64,000 nt of DNA from Colwellia demingiae (GTDB taxonomy: Bacteria > Pseudomonadota > Gammaproteobacteria > Enterobacterales > Alteromonadaceae). The notes beneath the pieces were generated by a model that did no database searches, was not told the DNA's origin, and worked only from the letters and a program-made list of their open reading frames with translations. Below, in pieces: positions 18,060-25,736 of the stretch; position 1 is the first letter of the stretch, and the number at the start of each line of letters is the position of its first letter. The stretch is from NCBI RefSeq assembly GCF_007954275.1, contig NZ_VOLT01000007.1, forward strand, positions 186,001 through 250,000, given 5' to 3'. A program made the translations under genes and the position numbers.

Positions 18060-20754
18060 CAAGTTACCTCATTACAGCCGTGAACGATTGTTGGGTGAAG
18101 GTGGTATGGGTAAAGTTTACCTAGCCCAAGACAACCAATTACAACGACAAGTTGCCATTAAAGAATTAACCTACCAGCCTAAAGATGATGAGGTTAATCA
18201 CGCTCTCAAAGAAGCACGGTTATTAGCACGTGTGAACCATTCTAATATTATTCAAATTTATAATGTCCATGATGAAGGTGATCATATCTCCTTGGTTATG
18301 GAGTATTTCAACAGTAAAACACTGACGCAGTTTCAACAAGAAGCCTATACCACGCTGGTACAGAAACTCGATTTATTACAGCAACTTTCTGCAGGGTTAG
18401 CTGCTGCACATAAAAATGATGTTATTCATTGTGATTTAAAACCCAGTAATATCTTAGTGAATGAGCAAGGTCAGTTAAAAATCACTGACTTTGGCATTGC
18501 TTTATTGGCGAGTAATGAAAGCCAAAATAGTGAACAGACAGCAAGTAACAATCCGCTGCAGTTTGGTAGTTTACTTTTTATGTCACCAGAACAAATAAAG
18601 CTTCAGGCGGTAGATTATCGTAGTGATATTTTCTCATTTGGTATTATTGCTTATCAATTAATGGTGGGTAGCCATCCGTTTGCTTACGGTAATAATGGCG
18701 GCTCCGCGACAGACGTTGCTAAAAGAATTTGTGAACATACACCGGAACATGCCAAAAATTTAATGCTAAATGCACCTAGCGCATTAACTGATTTGTTAAT
18801 GGAAATGTTAATTAAACCGCTTGAGCAACGAACATTAACCGCTGAAGCCATAGAAAATCGTTTAAAGCATATTAGAACGGCGCTATTGCAAGCTGAAATA
18901 AGTGAACAAGCTACACTACCTTTAAGTGGTTTTCCCTTATCTAATGTAATCAGTAATGGCTATGCTCATGCTGAAAATACTGCTCCAATTCAACAAAATC
19001 ATCTGAATAGCCAAAGTAATCAAAACTTACTAGCATTGGAGAATCCAACAACGCATTGGGTTAAGCAGCCCTTTAATATAATCGCTAGTTTAGGTTTGAT
19101 TTTTCTCGCTGTACTCTTAGCTTTTTGGTTTAACAACACCCAAAAAGTTGAAACTAAACAAGTGGTTATTTTAAAGCCGACCTTATCAGATAGTCCCTTA
19201 ATAGCACCAATGCAGCAAAATTTAGTTATTTCAGCGGTGGAAGATGCGCTGCGACAAGCGGTAATAAATACTAAAAATATGTATTTAATCTCGAATCGAG
19301 AAGTGAATTCCATAACCAAAGAGCACCCTGATGATTTGAATAAGCTTAAGCAAGCAGTGGGTGCATCAGATATTATTTCAATTTCATTAGAGTGTGATAA
19401 TAGTCGCTGTAAAGTAAGTTTTTCACGTTTAGTCGCTAACGCAAATAATAATGATATATTAGCGGTAAAGTCTGAAAAAAACTGGTTAGCACCGATAGAT
19501 GACTTTAACGCCATTTTTAGCACCAGCCAAACGCAATTCGCTTCGCTTTTTCCTGAGCACTTAGAGGTTAATCAATCAGGTTTAGTACAACGACCCATTA
19601 ATGAAGATGATTACCGAGACTACATCGAGTTATACAGCCAAATTAAAGGCCATGGTAATTATAGTGACGAGAGTTTGACTAAACTAGAAGCGCTGTTAAC
19701 GCACTCACCGTACTTATATGCAGCTTATGGTTTATATCGTGATACTGCATTGGATTTATATTTGGATTCAAAAAATAAAAAGTATTTTCAGCAGCTAGAT
19801 GTTTTATTACAAAACTCACCGCCAGAGTATCGTTACAGTGTATTTGCAGCTATAGACCGATTTTGGTTAGCTTCAGATAGAGGAGACATGATAGAAGCAA
19901 GACTCCAATTGGAAGAGGCGAAAAAAAGAGGTGCTGATGACCTAACTGTTTTAAGTCTTGAGGCTTTTATGTTTTTTAATACAGGGCAATATAAAAAAGC
20001 TGCCAATTCCTATGCTAATGCTTTCAAGTTACGACCCAGTTCAAATTTATTATATAACATAGCTTTTAGTTATTGGCGTATGGGTGACTTAATTAAAGCA
20101 GAAAATTCAATCAGTGAAATATTAAAGATTGTCCCTGGAGACTATAGCGCACAGCAGTTACTAGCTAGCGTTTGGTTACGTCAAGGCCGGCTTGAATTAG
20201 CGATTACGGCCTATGAAAAAATAGTTACTGATTTAAATAAAGGAAAAGATATAAGTAATTTAAGTTTAGCTTATGGCTTAAATAAGCAATATATTAAGTC
20301 ACTTGAACTTGCGCGAAAAGCTTTAAAGCAAAACCCAAAACAGCCAATAAATTTATTAAATTTAGCTGATATTGAAATGATCCTGGGGGATGAGGAATCA
20401 GCGAACTCTCATTATCAACAAGTAGTAGCCATTTTGACTGGCAAAAATGAAGTCAAATATTTAACATATCTAGCGCAGGCTTACGGGCAGTTAAGTCAAG
20501 CTAATCGGGCTATCGAAGCATTAAGTAAAGCGCAAGCCTTAGCACCTGAAAATGGTGAGGTATCTTATAGCTCAGCCATTGTTTACAGCTTGCTGAAAGA
20601 AGAAGCTTCGGCGGTGCATCATGTGAAAGCTGCATTAAAGAATAATGTTGGTGTTGTTTGGTTTAACCTTCCTTGGTTCGATAGCTTATGCGCAGAATAT
20701 GAGTTTCAGCAGTTAATGGTTAAATATGATAATGGAACACGCTGTTCAAGCTAA
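18052..20754 (+). CDS. Transmembrane Ser/Thr protein kinase with TPR domain
   Basis: A 900-residue Hanks-type kinase. The cytoplasmic kinase domain (about 8-270) has the glycine loop GEGGMGKVYLA, the ATP lysine in VAIKEL (K37), the catalytic loop HCDLKPSN (D128) and DFG at 146-148, so it looks active. A single membrane helix lies at about 340-360 (ASLGLIFLAVLLAFWF). The extracytoplasmic part begins with a region of unknown type containing two Cys (LECDNSRCKVSF) and ends in several TPRs from about 600 to 880 (for example SLEAFMFFNTGQYKKAANSY). It overlaps the FHA gene by 8 bp and converges, with a 4-bp overlap, on a small secreted protein. Substrates beyond the FHA partner are unknown. Confidence 0.9.
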   Translation: MDNKLPHYSRERLLGEGGMGKVYLAQDNQLQRQVAIKELTYQPKDDEVNHALKEARLLARVNHSNIIQIYNVHDEGDHISLVMEYFNSKTLTQFQQEAYTTLVQKLDLLQQLSAGLAAAHKNDVIHCDLKPSNILVNEQGQLKITDFGIALLASNESQNSEQTASNNPLQFGSLLFMSPEQIKLQAVDYRSDIFSFGIIAYQLMVGSHPFAYGNNGGSATDVAKRICEHTPEHAKNLMLNAPSALTDLLMEMLIKPLEQRTLTAEAIENRLKHIRTALLQAEISEQATLPLSGFPLSNVISNGYAHAENTAPIQQNHLNSQSNQNLLALENPTTHWVKQPFNIIASLGLIFLAVLLAFWFNNTQKVETKQVVILKPTLSDSPLIAPMQQNLVISAVEDALRQAVINTKNMYLISNREVNSITKEHPDDLNKLKQAVGASDIISISLECDNSRCKVSFSRLVANANNNDILAVKSEKNWLAPIDDFNAIFSTSQTQFASLFPEHLEVNQSGLVQRPINEDDYRDYIELYSQIKGHGNYSDESLTKLEALLTHSPYLYAAYGLYRDTALDLYLDSKNKKYFQQLDVLLQNSPPEYRYSVFAAIDRFWLASDRGDMIEARLQLEEAKKRGADDLTVLSLEAFMFFNTGQYKKAANSYANAFKLRPSSNLLYNIAFSYWRMGDLIKAENSISEILKIVPGDYSAQQLLASVWLRQGRLELAITAYEKIVTDLNKGKDISNLSLAYGLNKQYIKSLELARKALKQNPKQPINLLNLADIEMILGDEESANSHYQQVVAILTGKNEVKYLTYLAQAYGQLSQANRAIEALSKAQALAPENGEVSYSSAIVYSLLKEEASAVHHVKAALKNNVGVVWFNLPWFDSLCAEYEFQQLMVKYDNGTRCSS

Positions 20755-21128
20755 TTTTGTCGTTTAACGCCACCATCTTGAATAGCCCCAAATGTTGAGT
20801 ACATAGGTTCTTTTATTTTTAATTCTTGGGTTGTTTCAACACTATTAATAGTTACTAGTTTTTCAAATGTCTCAGGATCTGACTCAGCTAAATCTAATAA
20901 TCTTTCTAACTGAGTCGCGTCTGAACCTGCCAATTTTAATATTTTCTTGAGTAGTTTTGGATCATTTAAGGCAATGTCATTTAATCGGTCAACTAACACT
21001 GGGTCGGTTTCTGCAAGCGTAATTAACATCTCGGTAGAACTCGTAGTGCTCGCTGCAAAAGCGCTAGGTAAATAAACACTGCTCGTTAACGCTAGTACCA
21101 TAGATAAAACTTTAATATATTTGTTCAT
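20751..21128 (-). CDS. Small exported protein with acidic helical repeats, unknown function
   Basis: A 125-residue protein with a clear signal peptide (hydrophobic core VLSMVLALTSSVYL, cleavage after SAFA). The mature part has repeated leucine-rich units of about 20 residues with the pattern LAETDPVLVDRL, IALNDPKLLKKIL, LAGSDATQLERLL and LAESDPETFEKLV. This suggests a short helical array. No Cys and no catalytic motif are visible. Its 3' end overlaps the kinase gene by 4 bp in convergent orientation. It is presumably periplasmic, as is the kinase's TPR region, but any interaction is a guess. Confidence 0.75.
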   Translation of the reverse strand: MNKYIKVLSMVLALTSSVYLPSAFAASTTSSTEMLITLAETDPVLVDRLNDIALNDPKLLKKILKLAGSDATQLERLLDLAESDPETFEKLVTINSVETTQELKIKEPMYSTFGAIQDGGVKRQN

Positions 21129-21595
21129 GATATTTCCTATTTATTTTTGTGATATATGTGTGATGTATGTAGTAAAAGTAATTTATGTGAAGAAGGATTT
21201 AGTTCCCTTCAAAGCTGGGTACAAATTTATAGACTAGGTGCGCCTTAAACCATGACAGCCAATTACAGTCTATTTAATACTGCTATATATTTGCTTTTTC
21301 ACTATTTTTCCCTCTAATAAGTTACTGTTAAATGGTTGCTTATTGTATTTTTATTTTTTTGTCAATAATTTCGTATTAAAATTATCAATATTTTATTTTC
21401 GTAATGTAGTGTCATTTTTATTGCACAACCTACCTAAAAAATTCATTTGTTTTACTCAATCTTTTATCGATGTCATCGTTTTTGTAATGGCGTGTAATGT
21501 TCTTTGACATTTAATTGTGGGATAGTTAATTGAGGCTAAAAAATAACAAGTTTCTTTGAAAATACTGATACTTTTAGAGTTGGGAAGGCAAAATA
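21129..21595. other. 467-bp intergenic gap
   Basis: Very AT-rich DNA upstream of both the small exported protein (minus strand) and the small protein at 21596 (plus strand). I see no recognisable gene, repeat or terminator. It must hold two divergent promoters. Confidence 0.5.
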
Positions 21596-21994
21596 ATGCA
21601 TGCAATATTATCACTAAACTTAGATTCAAATCGGGACTTAAACCTAGAGGCAGATGCTGTTTCAGATTCAGAGAAAACTGCTGGAACGCGTGGGTTAAAG
21701 ATAGTGAATATGAATAATGCAGCGACATGCCATCAAACTCATGAAAGGCAAGTAGACGAATGTATGCTTACAAATTTAGCTGCACATCAATTGCATGCTA
21801 AGGGAGCACATAAGTGTTGTCAATGCGCTTACAACTCAGGGTACGAGCAAGGTTCTTTGTTACAGCAATTTATTAGTTTAGATATTGAAAGTTTGGGTGA
21901 TGCACCAGTACGTGATGATGCCAAGCAAAAAAGTATTCATCAAGCTTTTGCTCTAGGGTATAGCGATGGCGTTAATTCATTCATCAGAAACTAA
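21596..21994 (+). CDS. Small cysteine-containing protein, unknown function
   Basis: A 132-residue open frame. I do not recognise a family. The C-terminal two-thirds carry a Cys-rich motif (HKCCQCAYNSGYEQG) that could bind metal or haem-like ligands, then an acidic region and a Gly/Tyr-containing end (FALGYSDGVNSFIRN). The first ATG follows GGGAAGG at good spacing. A second in-frame ATG at residue 39 begins the better-composed part, so the N-terminus is uncertain. It is followed 77 bp later by another small gene on the same strand. Confidence 0.55.
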   Translation: MHAILSLNLDSNRDLNLEADAVSDSEKTAGTRGLKIVNMNNAATCHQTHERQVDECMLTNLAAHQLHAKGAHKCCQCAYNSGYEQGSLLQQFISLDIESLGDAPVRDDAKQKSIHQAFALGYSDGVNSFIRN

Positions 21995-22071
21995 CATAAT
22001 TTTTGAAATAGTTGCTCATACTGAAGGGAACGGACTGCTTTTTGTACCGAGTTTGGCAACTGGAGTTGCGT

Positions 22072-22287
22072 ATGAAAAATAGAAAAATTCTCTTAAGTAA
22101 GTCTGGTTTCAATTTGGTTCAAGTTGATGTACTGGATGGAAATGATAACGTAATAAGAGTTTCTTATGAGGTAGTTGATCCTGATGAGGATGCTATAGGT
22201 CGTTTTGGCAGTTTAACAGAGGCTCAGAACTTTATTAATATGTTATGTCACCTGAACCATTTAGAACAAGACCAAGCGCTTCCGTAA
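22072..22287 (+). CDS. Small protein of 71 residues, unknown function
   Basis: Starts at an ATG with GGAG 7 nt upstream. An upstream TTG in the same frame (22012) has no support. The product starts MKNRKILLSKSGFNLVQVDV and has an acidic centre (VVDPDEDAIGRFGSL) and a helical end. The alternation of strands and a helix suggests a small compact domain, but I cannot name it. It may form an operon with the preceding small gene and is closed by a terminator at 22364. Confidence 0.6.
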   Translation: MKNRKILLSKSGFNLVQVDVLDGNDNVIRVSYEVVDPDEDAIGRFGSLTEAQNFINMLCHLNHLEQDQALP

Positions 22288-22363
22288 AGAAGAAGAAAAA
22301 TGGTTATATATTTCTCTCTTTAACGTTACCAGCACTATTTAGCTGATTGTTAATTCAAACATG

Positions 22364-22398
22364 AAAAGGGCAACTAGCTAATACTGGTTGCCCTTTTT
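22364..22398 (+). terminator. Intrinsic terminator
   Basis: AAAAGGGCAAC, 12-nt loop, GTTGCCCTTTT followed by T. It ends the two-gene small-protein unit. Confidence 0.85.
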
Positions 22399-22448
22399 AT
22401 CTTTAAGGTAACCATCGCGATTATCTTAATCTTACCTTTTACTGAATC

Positions 22449-22559
22449 ATGAACTTCTTTGTATCTGTTTTTAAGGGAATAACCCTTAATAAAAAGATGC
22501 GCCTTGCTCATGAATTACTCAGTAATCCTGAACAATAATTTTGAAGTAGTTTGGGTATA
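22449..22559. repeat. Dispersed repeat A, truncated copy 3
   Basis: Matches the right part of the element at 1387-1653. It includes the inner hairpin (TTTTTAAGGGAATAACCC and the AATAAAAAG flank), the ATGAAT...CTCAG...TCCTGAA block and the terminal GGGTATA. The left end is missing. The right tip (TTTTGAAGTAGTTTGGGTAT) has drifted from the paired form, as expected when no partner arm is present. Confidence 0.7.
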
Positions 22560-22679
22560 TAACTCAGTATTCATGTTCTATAATACTGCGTAGTTAATTC
22601 TCTTCTTTTAAGCTTATTGCTAATATTAGCGGAAGAAAAAATTAAATTCCCACTGAAGTCTTACATTTTGAATGGTAGT

Positions 22680-22739
22680 GAGTATAAATATCATATCCTT
22701 GCTATTGAAAAAGAGTTGTTCGACTCCATATTTATACTC
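22680..22739. promoter_or_regulatory. 12-bp inverted repeat in leader of ABC transporter operon
   Basis: GAGTATAAATAT and ATATTTATACTC are perfect arms separated by 36 nt. The right arm ends 27 bp before the ATG of the ATPase gene. A shorter GAGT/ACTC hairpin lies within. It could be an operator pair or a leader-RNA stem; I recognise no known riboswitch. Confidence 0.4.
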
Positions 22740-22765
22740 CATCCTTATTTTGATTGGCAGCTAAC

Positions 22766-23746
22766 ATGACATACGCACTAGAAATTAGCGCACTTGAAAA
22801 AACCTATAAAGGCGGTTTTCAAGCGTTAAAAGGTATTGATTTAACCGTAAAACAGGGCGACTTTTTTGCCTTGCTTGGTCCTAATGGTGCAGGTAAGTCT
22901 ACTTCTATTGGCGTGATAACCTCATTGGTTAATAAAACAGGCGGTCAAGTAAAAGTCTTTGGCTACGACATTGATACTGACTTAGAAAAAGCTAAAAGTT
23001 TTATCGGTTTAGTACCGCAAGAATTCAACTTCAGTCAGTTTGAACCCTTGGTTAATATTTTAGTTAATCAAGCTGGTTACTATGGTGTGAGTAAGCCTGT
23101 AGCAATACAGCGCGCAGAAAAATACTTAAAACAGTTAGAGTTATGGGACAAGCGTGATGAACCCGCTCGTGCACTTTCTGGTGGTATGAAACGTCGCTTA
23201 ATGATTGCTCGTGCTTTAATGCATGAGCCACAAATGCTGATATTAGATGAGCCAACCGCAGGTGTTGATATTGAACTACGTCGTTCAATGTGGGATTTTT
23301 TGCGAAAGCTAAACGAACAAGGTATTACTATTATCCTCACCACCCATTATTTGGAAGAAGCTGAAATGCTTTGTCGCAATATTGCCATTATTGATGGTGG
23401 TGAAATCGTTGAAGACACCAGTATGAAAAAGTTATTAGCACAATTGGATGTTGAAACCTTTGTATTTGATCTACAACCGAATTTGACACTGGATGTCTTA
23501 GCGCAGTTTGCTGAGCAATCACAGTCAATCGCTTATCGGGTTATTGATGATCATACCTTGGAAGTTGATTTAAATAAGTCACAAAATCTAAATCAAGTAT
23601 TTCAACAATTGAGTACCGCTAATATTGAGGTTATAAGTATGCGAAATAAAAGTAACCGCTTAGAAGCCTTGTTTATTAGTTTGATCAATAAAAAATCAAG
23701 CGTTACGCAAACCAAACCACAAAGCGCAGTTGTGGGAGCAAACTAA
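22766..23746 (+). CDS. ABC-2 type transporter ATP-binding protein (YadG-like)
   Basis: About 326 residues. The nucleotide-binding domain has Walker A GPNGAGKST, Q-loop VPQEFNF, signature LSGGMKRR and Walker B MLILDEPTAGVD, with the switch His in LTTHYLEEAE. The 80-residue C-terminal extension is typical of exporter ATPases such as E. coli YadG or CcmA/NodI-like DrrA relatives. The start chosen is ATG at 22766; a TTG four codons upstream is possible. The permease begins immediately after its stop codon, so the pair forms one exporter. Cargo is unknown. Confidence 0.9.
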   Translation: MTYALEISALEKTYKGGFQALKGIDLTVKQGDFFALLGPNGAGKSTSIGVITSLVNKTGGQVKVFGYDIDTDLEKAKSFIGLVPQEFNFSQFEPLVNILVNQAGYYGVSKPVAIQRAEKYLKQLELWDKRDEPARALSGGMKRRLMIARALMHEPQMLILDEPTAGVDIELRRSMWDFLRKLNEQGITIILTTHYLEEAEMLCRNIAIIDGGEIVEDTSMKKLLAQLDVETFVFDLQPNLTLDVLAQFAEQSQSIAYRVIDDHTLEVDLNKSQNLNQVFQQLSTANIEVISMRNKSNRLEALFISLINKKSSVTQTKPQSAVVGAN

Positions 23747-24511
23747 ATGAATAACTCTATAGCATTAAAAAGCATTTTAACTAAAGAAATCCAGCGTTTT
23801 ACCCGTATTTGGGTACAAACCTTAGTACCACCGGCCATAACTATTAGTTTGTATTTTGTTATTTTTGGCTCTTTAATTGGTTCTCGTATTGGTGAAATGG
23901 GCGGCTTTGATTATATGTCGTTTATTGTGCCAGGCTTGATTATGATGAGTGTTATTACTAACTCATATTCTAACGTGGCTTCGTCATTTTTTAGCGCCAA
24001 GTGGCAGCGAAATGTAGAAGAAATGTTAGTAGCACCTGTACCAAATTGGGTGATTGTGGCTGGTTATGTTGGCGGCGGCATGTGTCGTGGTATGTTAGTT
24101 GGTTTGATTGTTACCATAGTTTCATTATTCTTTGTCGATATTCAACTACACAATATCTGGGTGATTATCGCTACGGTTACGTTAACATCGGCAACTTTCT
24201 CTTTAGGTGGCCTAATTAACGCAATTTTTGCTGGCAGTTTTGATGATATTTCAATTATACCTACCTTTATTTTAACGCCGTTGACTTATCTTGGCGGTGT
24301 GTTTTATTCGATTAGTTTATTACCTGAATTTTGGCAGGGCGTTTCTCAAATTAATCCTATTGTGTATATGGTTAATGCTTTTAGGTACGGATTTTTAGGC
24401 ATATCTGATGTGAGTCTAGTTACCGCTTTTGCAGTAATTGGTTTCTTTATTGTCACTTTATTTACCATTGCGATGGTACTTATCTCTAAAGGTATAGGAC
24501 TAAGAAGCTAA
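23747..24511 (+). CDS. ABC-2 type transporter permease (YadH-like)
   Basis: A 254-residue inner-membrane protein with about six hydrophobic segments and the ABC-2 signature near residue 180 (LTPLTYLGGVFYSISLLPEF). The length and pattern match E. coli YadH. It directly abuts the ATPase gene with no spacer, and the methyltransferase-like gene follows one base later, so the three are one operon. It would export an unknown compound using the ATPase at 22766. Confidence 0.9.
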   Translation: MNNSIALKSILTKEIQRFTRIWVQTLVPPAITISLYFVIFGSLIGSRIGEMGGFDYMSFIVPGLIMMSVITNSYSNVASSFFSAKWQRNVEEMLVAPVPNWVIVAGYVGGGMCRGMLVGLIVTIVSLFFVDIQLHNIWVIIATVTLTSATFSLGGLINAIFAGSFDDISIIPTFILTPLTYLGGVFYSISLLPEFWQGVSQINPIVYMVNAFRYGFLGISDVSLVTAFAVIGFFIVTLFTIAMVLISKGIGLRS

Positions 24512-24512
24512 T

Positions 24513-25268
24513 ATGACAGCTAATACGACAGCGGGTTTAAATACAGTGGATACTCAAACATCATTGGGTGATTCTAAGGCGATTATTAGTAATCAAGAAG
24601 GTATTCACGAAAAGCTTGATGAAGTGGTGAAAAGACACTTAACTCATGCTTCCCAAAAGCCTTATCAAGCACACACTAAAGAAGCCTTTACGCAAATGGA
24701 TGCGCTGGTGAATGCCTTTTTAGTGGCAAACCCTGAGGGAGAAATCATCTTGGATGCTTGTTGTGGTGTTGGTCAAAGTACGCGTATTTTAGCTAAACAA
24801 AACCCACAAGCGTTAGTGATTGGCGTGGATAAGTCAGATCATAGAATTAATCGTAATGTTGAAGGCTTCGATGTTGATGATGGCTTTAGTGCAGACAACT
24901 ATCATTTAGTACGTGCTGATTTAAACGATTTTTATCGATTAGTAAAAGCTGCTGATTGGCCCGTATCAAAACACTACATTTTATATCCAAACCCTTGGCC
25001 AAAGTCTAAACACTTACAACGCCGCTGGCATGGTAGCGCAGTTTTCCCACAAATGACCAGTATTGGTCAGCAGCTTATTTTGCGCAGCAATTGGCGTATC
25101 TATTTAGCTGAGTTTCAACAAGCAGCTAAATGGGTTGATTTACGAGGTCAAATTGACTCTTTGCCAGTGGTTGATTCTTCGTTAGCGTTAACGCCGTTCG
25201 AAGCAAAATATCAAGCTAGTGACCAAGTTTGTTGGCAATTAATATTAGGGCGTGTTGAACTTTGTTGA
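24513..25268 (+). CDS. TrmB-like SAM-dependent methyltransferase
   Basis: A 251-residue protein of the tRNA (guanine-N7) methyltransferase superfamily. Motif I is ILDACCGVGQSTRILA and the family hallmark is YPNPWPKSKHLQRRWH, equivalent to FPDPWPK...KRR in TrmB. The N-terminal 60 residues and the divergent motif (N for D) show it is not the usual housekeeping TrmB. It may be a paralogue with a different RNA target or another substrate. It starts one base after the ABC permease stop, so it is co-transcribed with the exporter, an association I cannot explain. Confidence 0.8.
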   Translation: MTANTTAGLNTVDTQTSLGDSKAIISNQEGIHEKLDEVVKRHLTHASQKPYQAHTKEAFTQMDALVNAFLVANPEGEIILDACCGVGQSTRILAKQNPQALVIGVDKSDHRINRNVEGFDVDDGFSADNYHLVRADLNDFYRLVKAADWPVSKHYILYPNPWPKSKHLQRRWHGSAVFPQMTSIGQQLILRSNWRIYLAEFQQAAKWVDLRGQIDSLPVVDSSLALTPFEAKYQASDQVCWQLILGRVELC

Positions 25269-25333
25269 TTGGTCTTGTAGTTGTTTATTAGACTTTTATA
25301 CAAAGGCGGAGCTTATGTTGTGTAGTTATTTAG

Positions 25334-25377
25334 GACAATATGCTCCTGCATTGTCTAGTAAGCTACATCCATGTAGC
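25334..25377. repeat. Paired short hairpins, candidate dispersed repeat
   Basis: GACAAT-N10-ATTGTC (25334-25355) is followed by the perfect palindromic hairpin GCTACATCCATGTAGC (25362-25377). The word GCAGGAGCATATT on the opposite strand recurs at about 62841-62853, suggesting a family of intergenic repeats. This explains the apparent 64-codon frame at 25252-25446, which I do not call. Confidence 0.45.
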
Positions 25378-25461
25378 GTTACTCGAATAGGCGATAACGT
25401 AGTCAAAATGGTTAATAAACACTGCCATTTGGGGTCGTTTAAATGATTCTTACTTTTTGTT

Positions 25462-25501
25462 GCAAGGAATTTACATAGAATTACTATGTTACATGCCTTG
25501 C
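25462..25501. repeat. Imperfect hairpin in panP upstream gap
   Basis: GCAAGG ... ACATAG-AATTA-CTATGT ... CCTTGC form nested stems. It lies within the 468-bp gap before panP. It has no T-tract and is probably part of an intergenic repeat. The remainder of the gap shows nothing else I can name. Confidence 0.4.
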
Positions 25502-25736
25502 GTCGCGAGTATAAAACATTTAATTCGAACAAGAATCAACCATAAAAGCTCAATATGCCCTAGAACGATAGCAAAGATTATGGCTTTGGTGACGAAATTA
25601 CGAGACTTTTGCGCTATTTTTTATTAAAGTTTGTTTTTCGTCTCGGTTACAAATAGCCAATAATTATAAAACCTTGCGTGTGCGCACAACGGACGTTGGC
25701 CAAGCAGGTGAGTATATTGAAGTAAAGTGAATAACT

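Noticed and set aside
19020-19523. 167-codon frame antisense to the kinase
   Set aside because: Opposite strand of a clear gene, with no ribosome site or recognisable domain.
22012-22071. TTG-initiated extension of the 71-residue protein
   Set aside because: No ribosome site before the TTG, whereas the ATG at 22072 follows GGAG.
25252-25446. 64-codon frame after the TrmB-like gene
   Set aside because: The region is made of short hairpins matching an intergenic repeat elsewhere, and the peptide has no family-like features. A GGAG before an internal ATG is probably chance.
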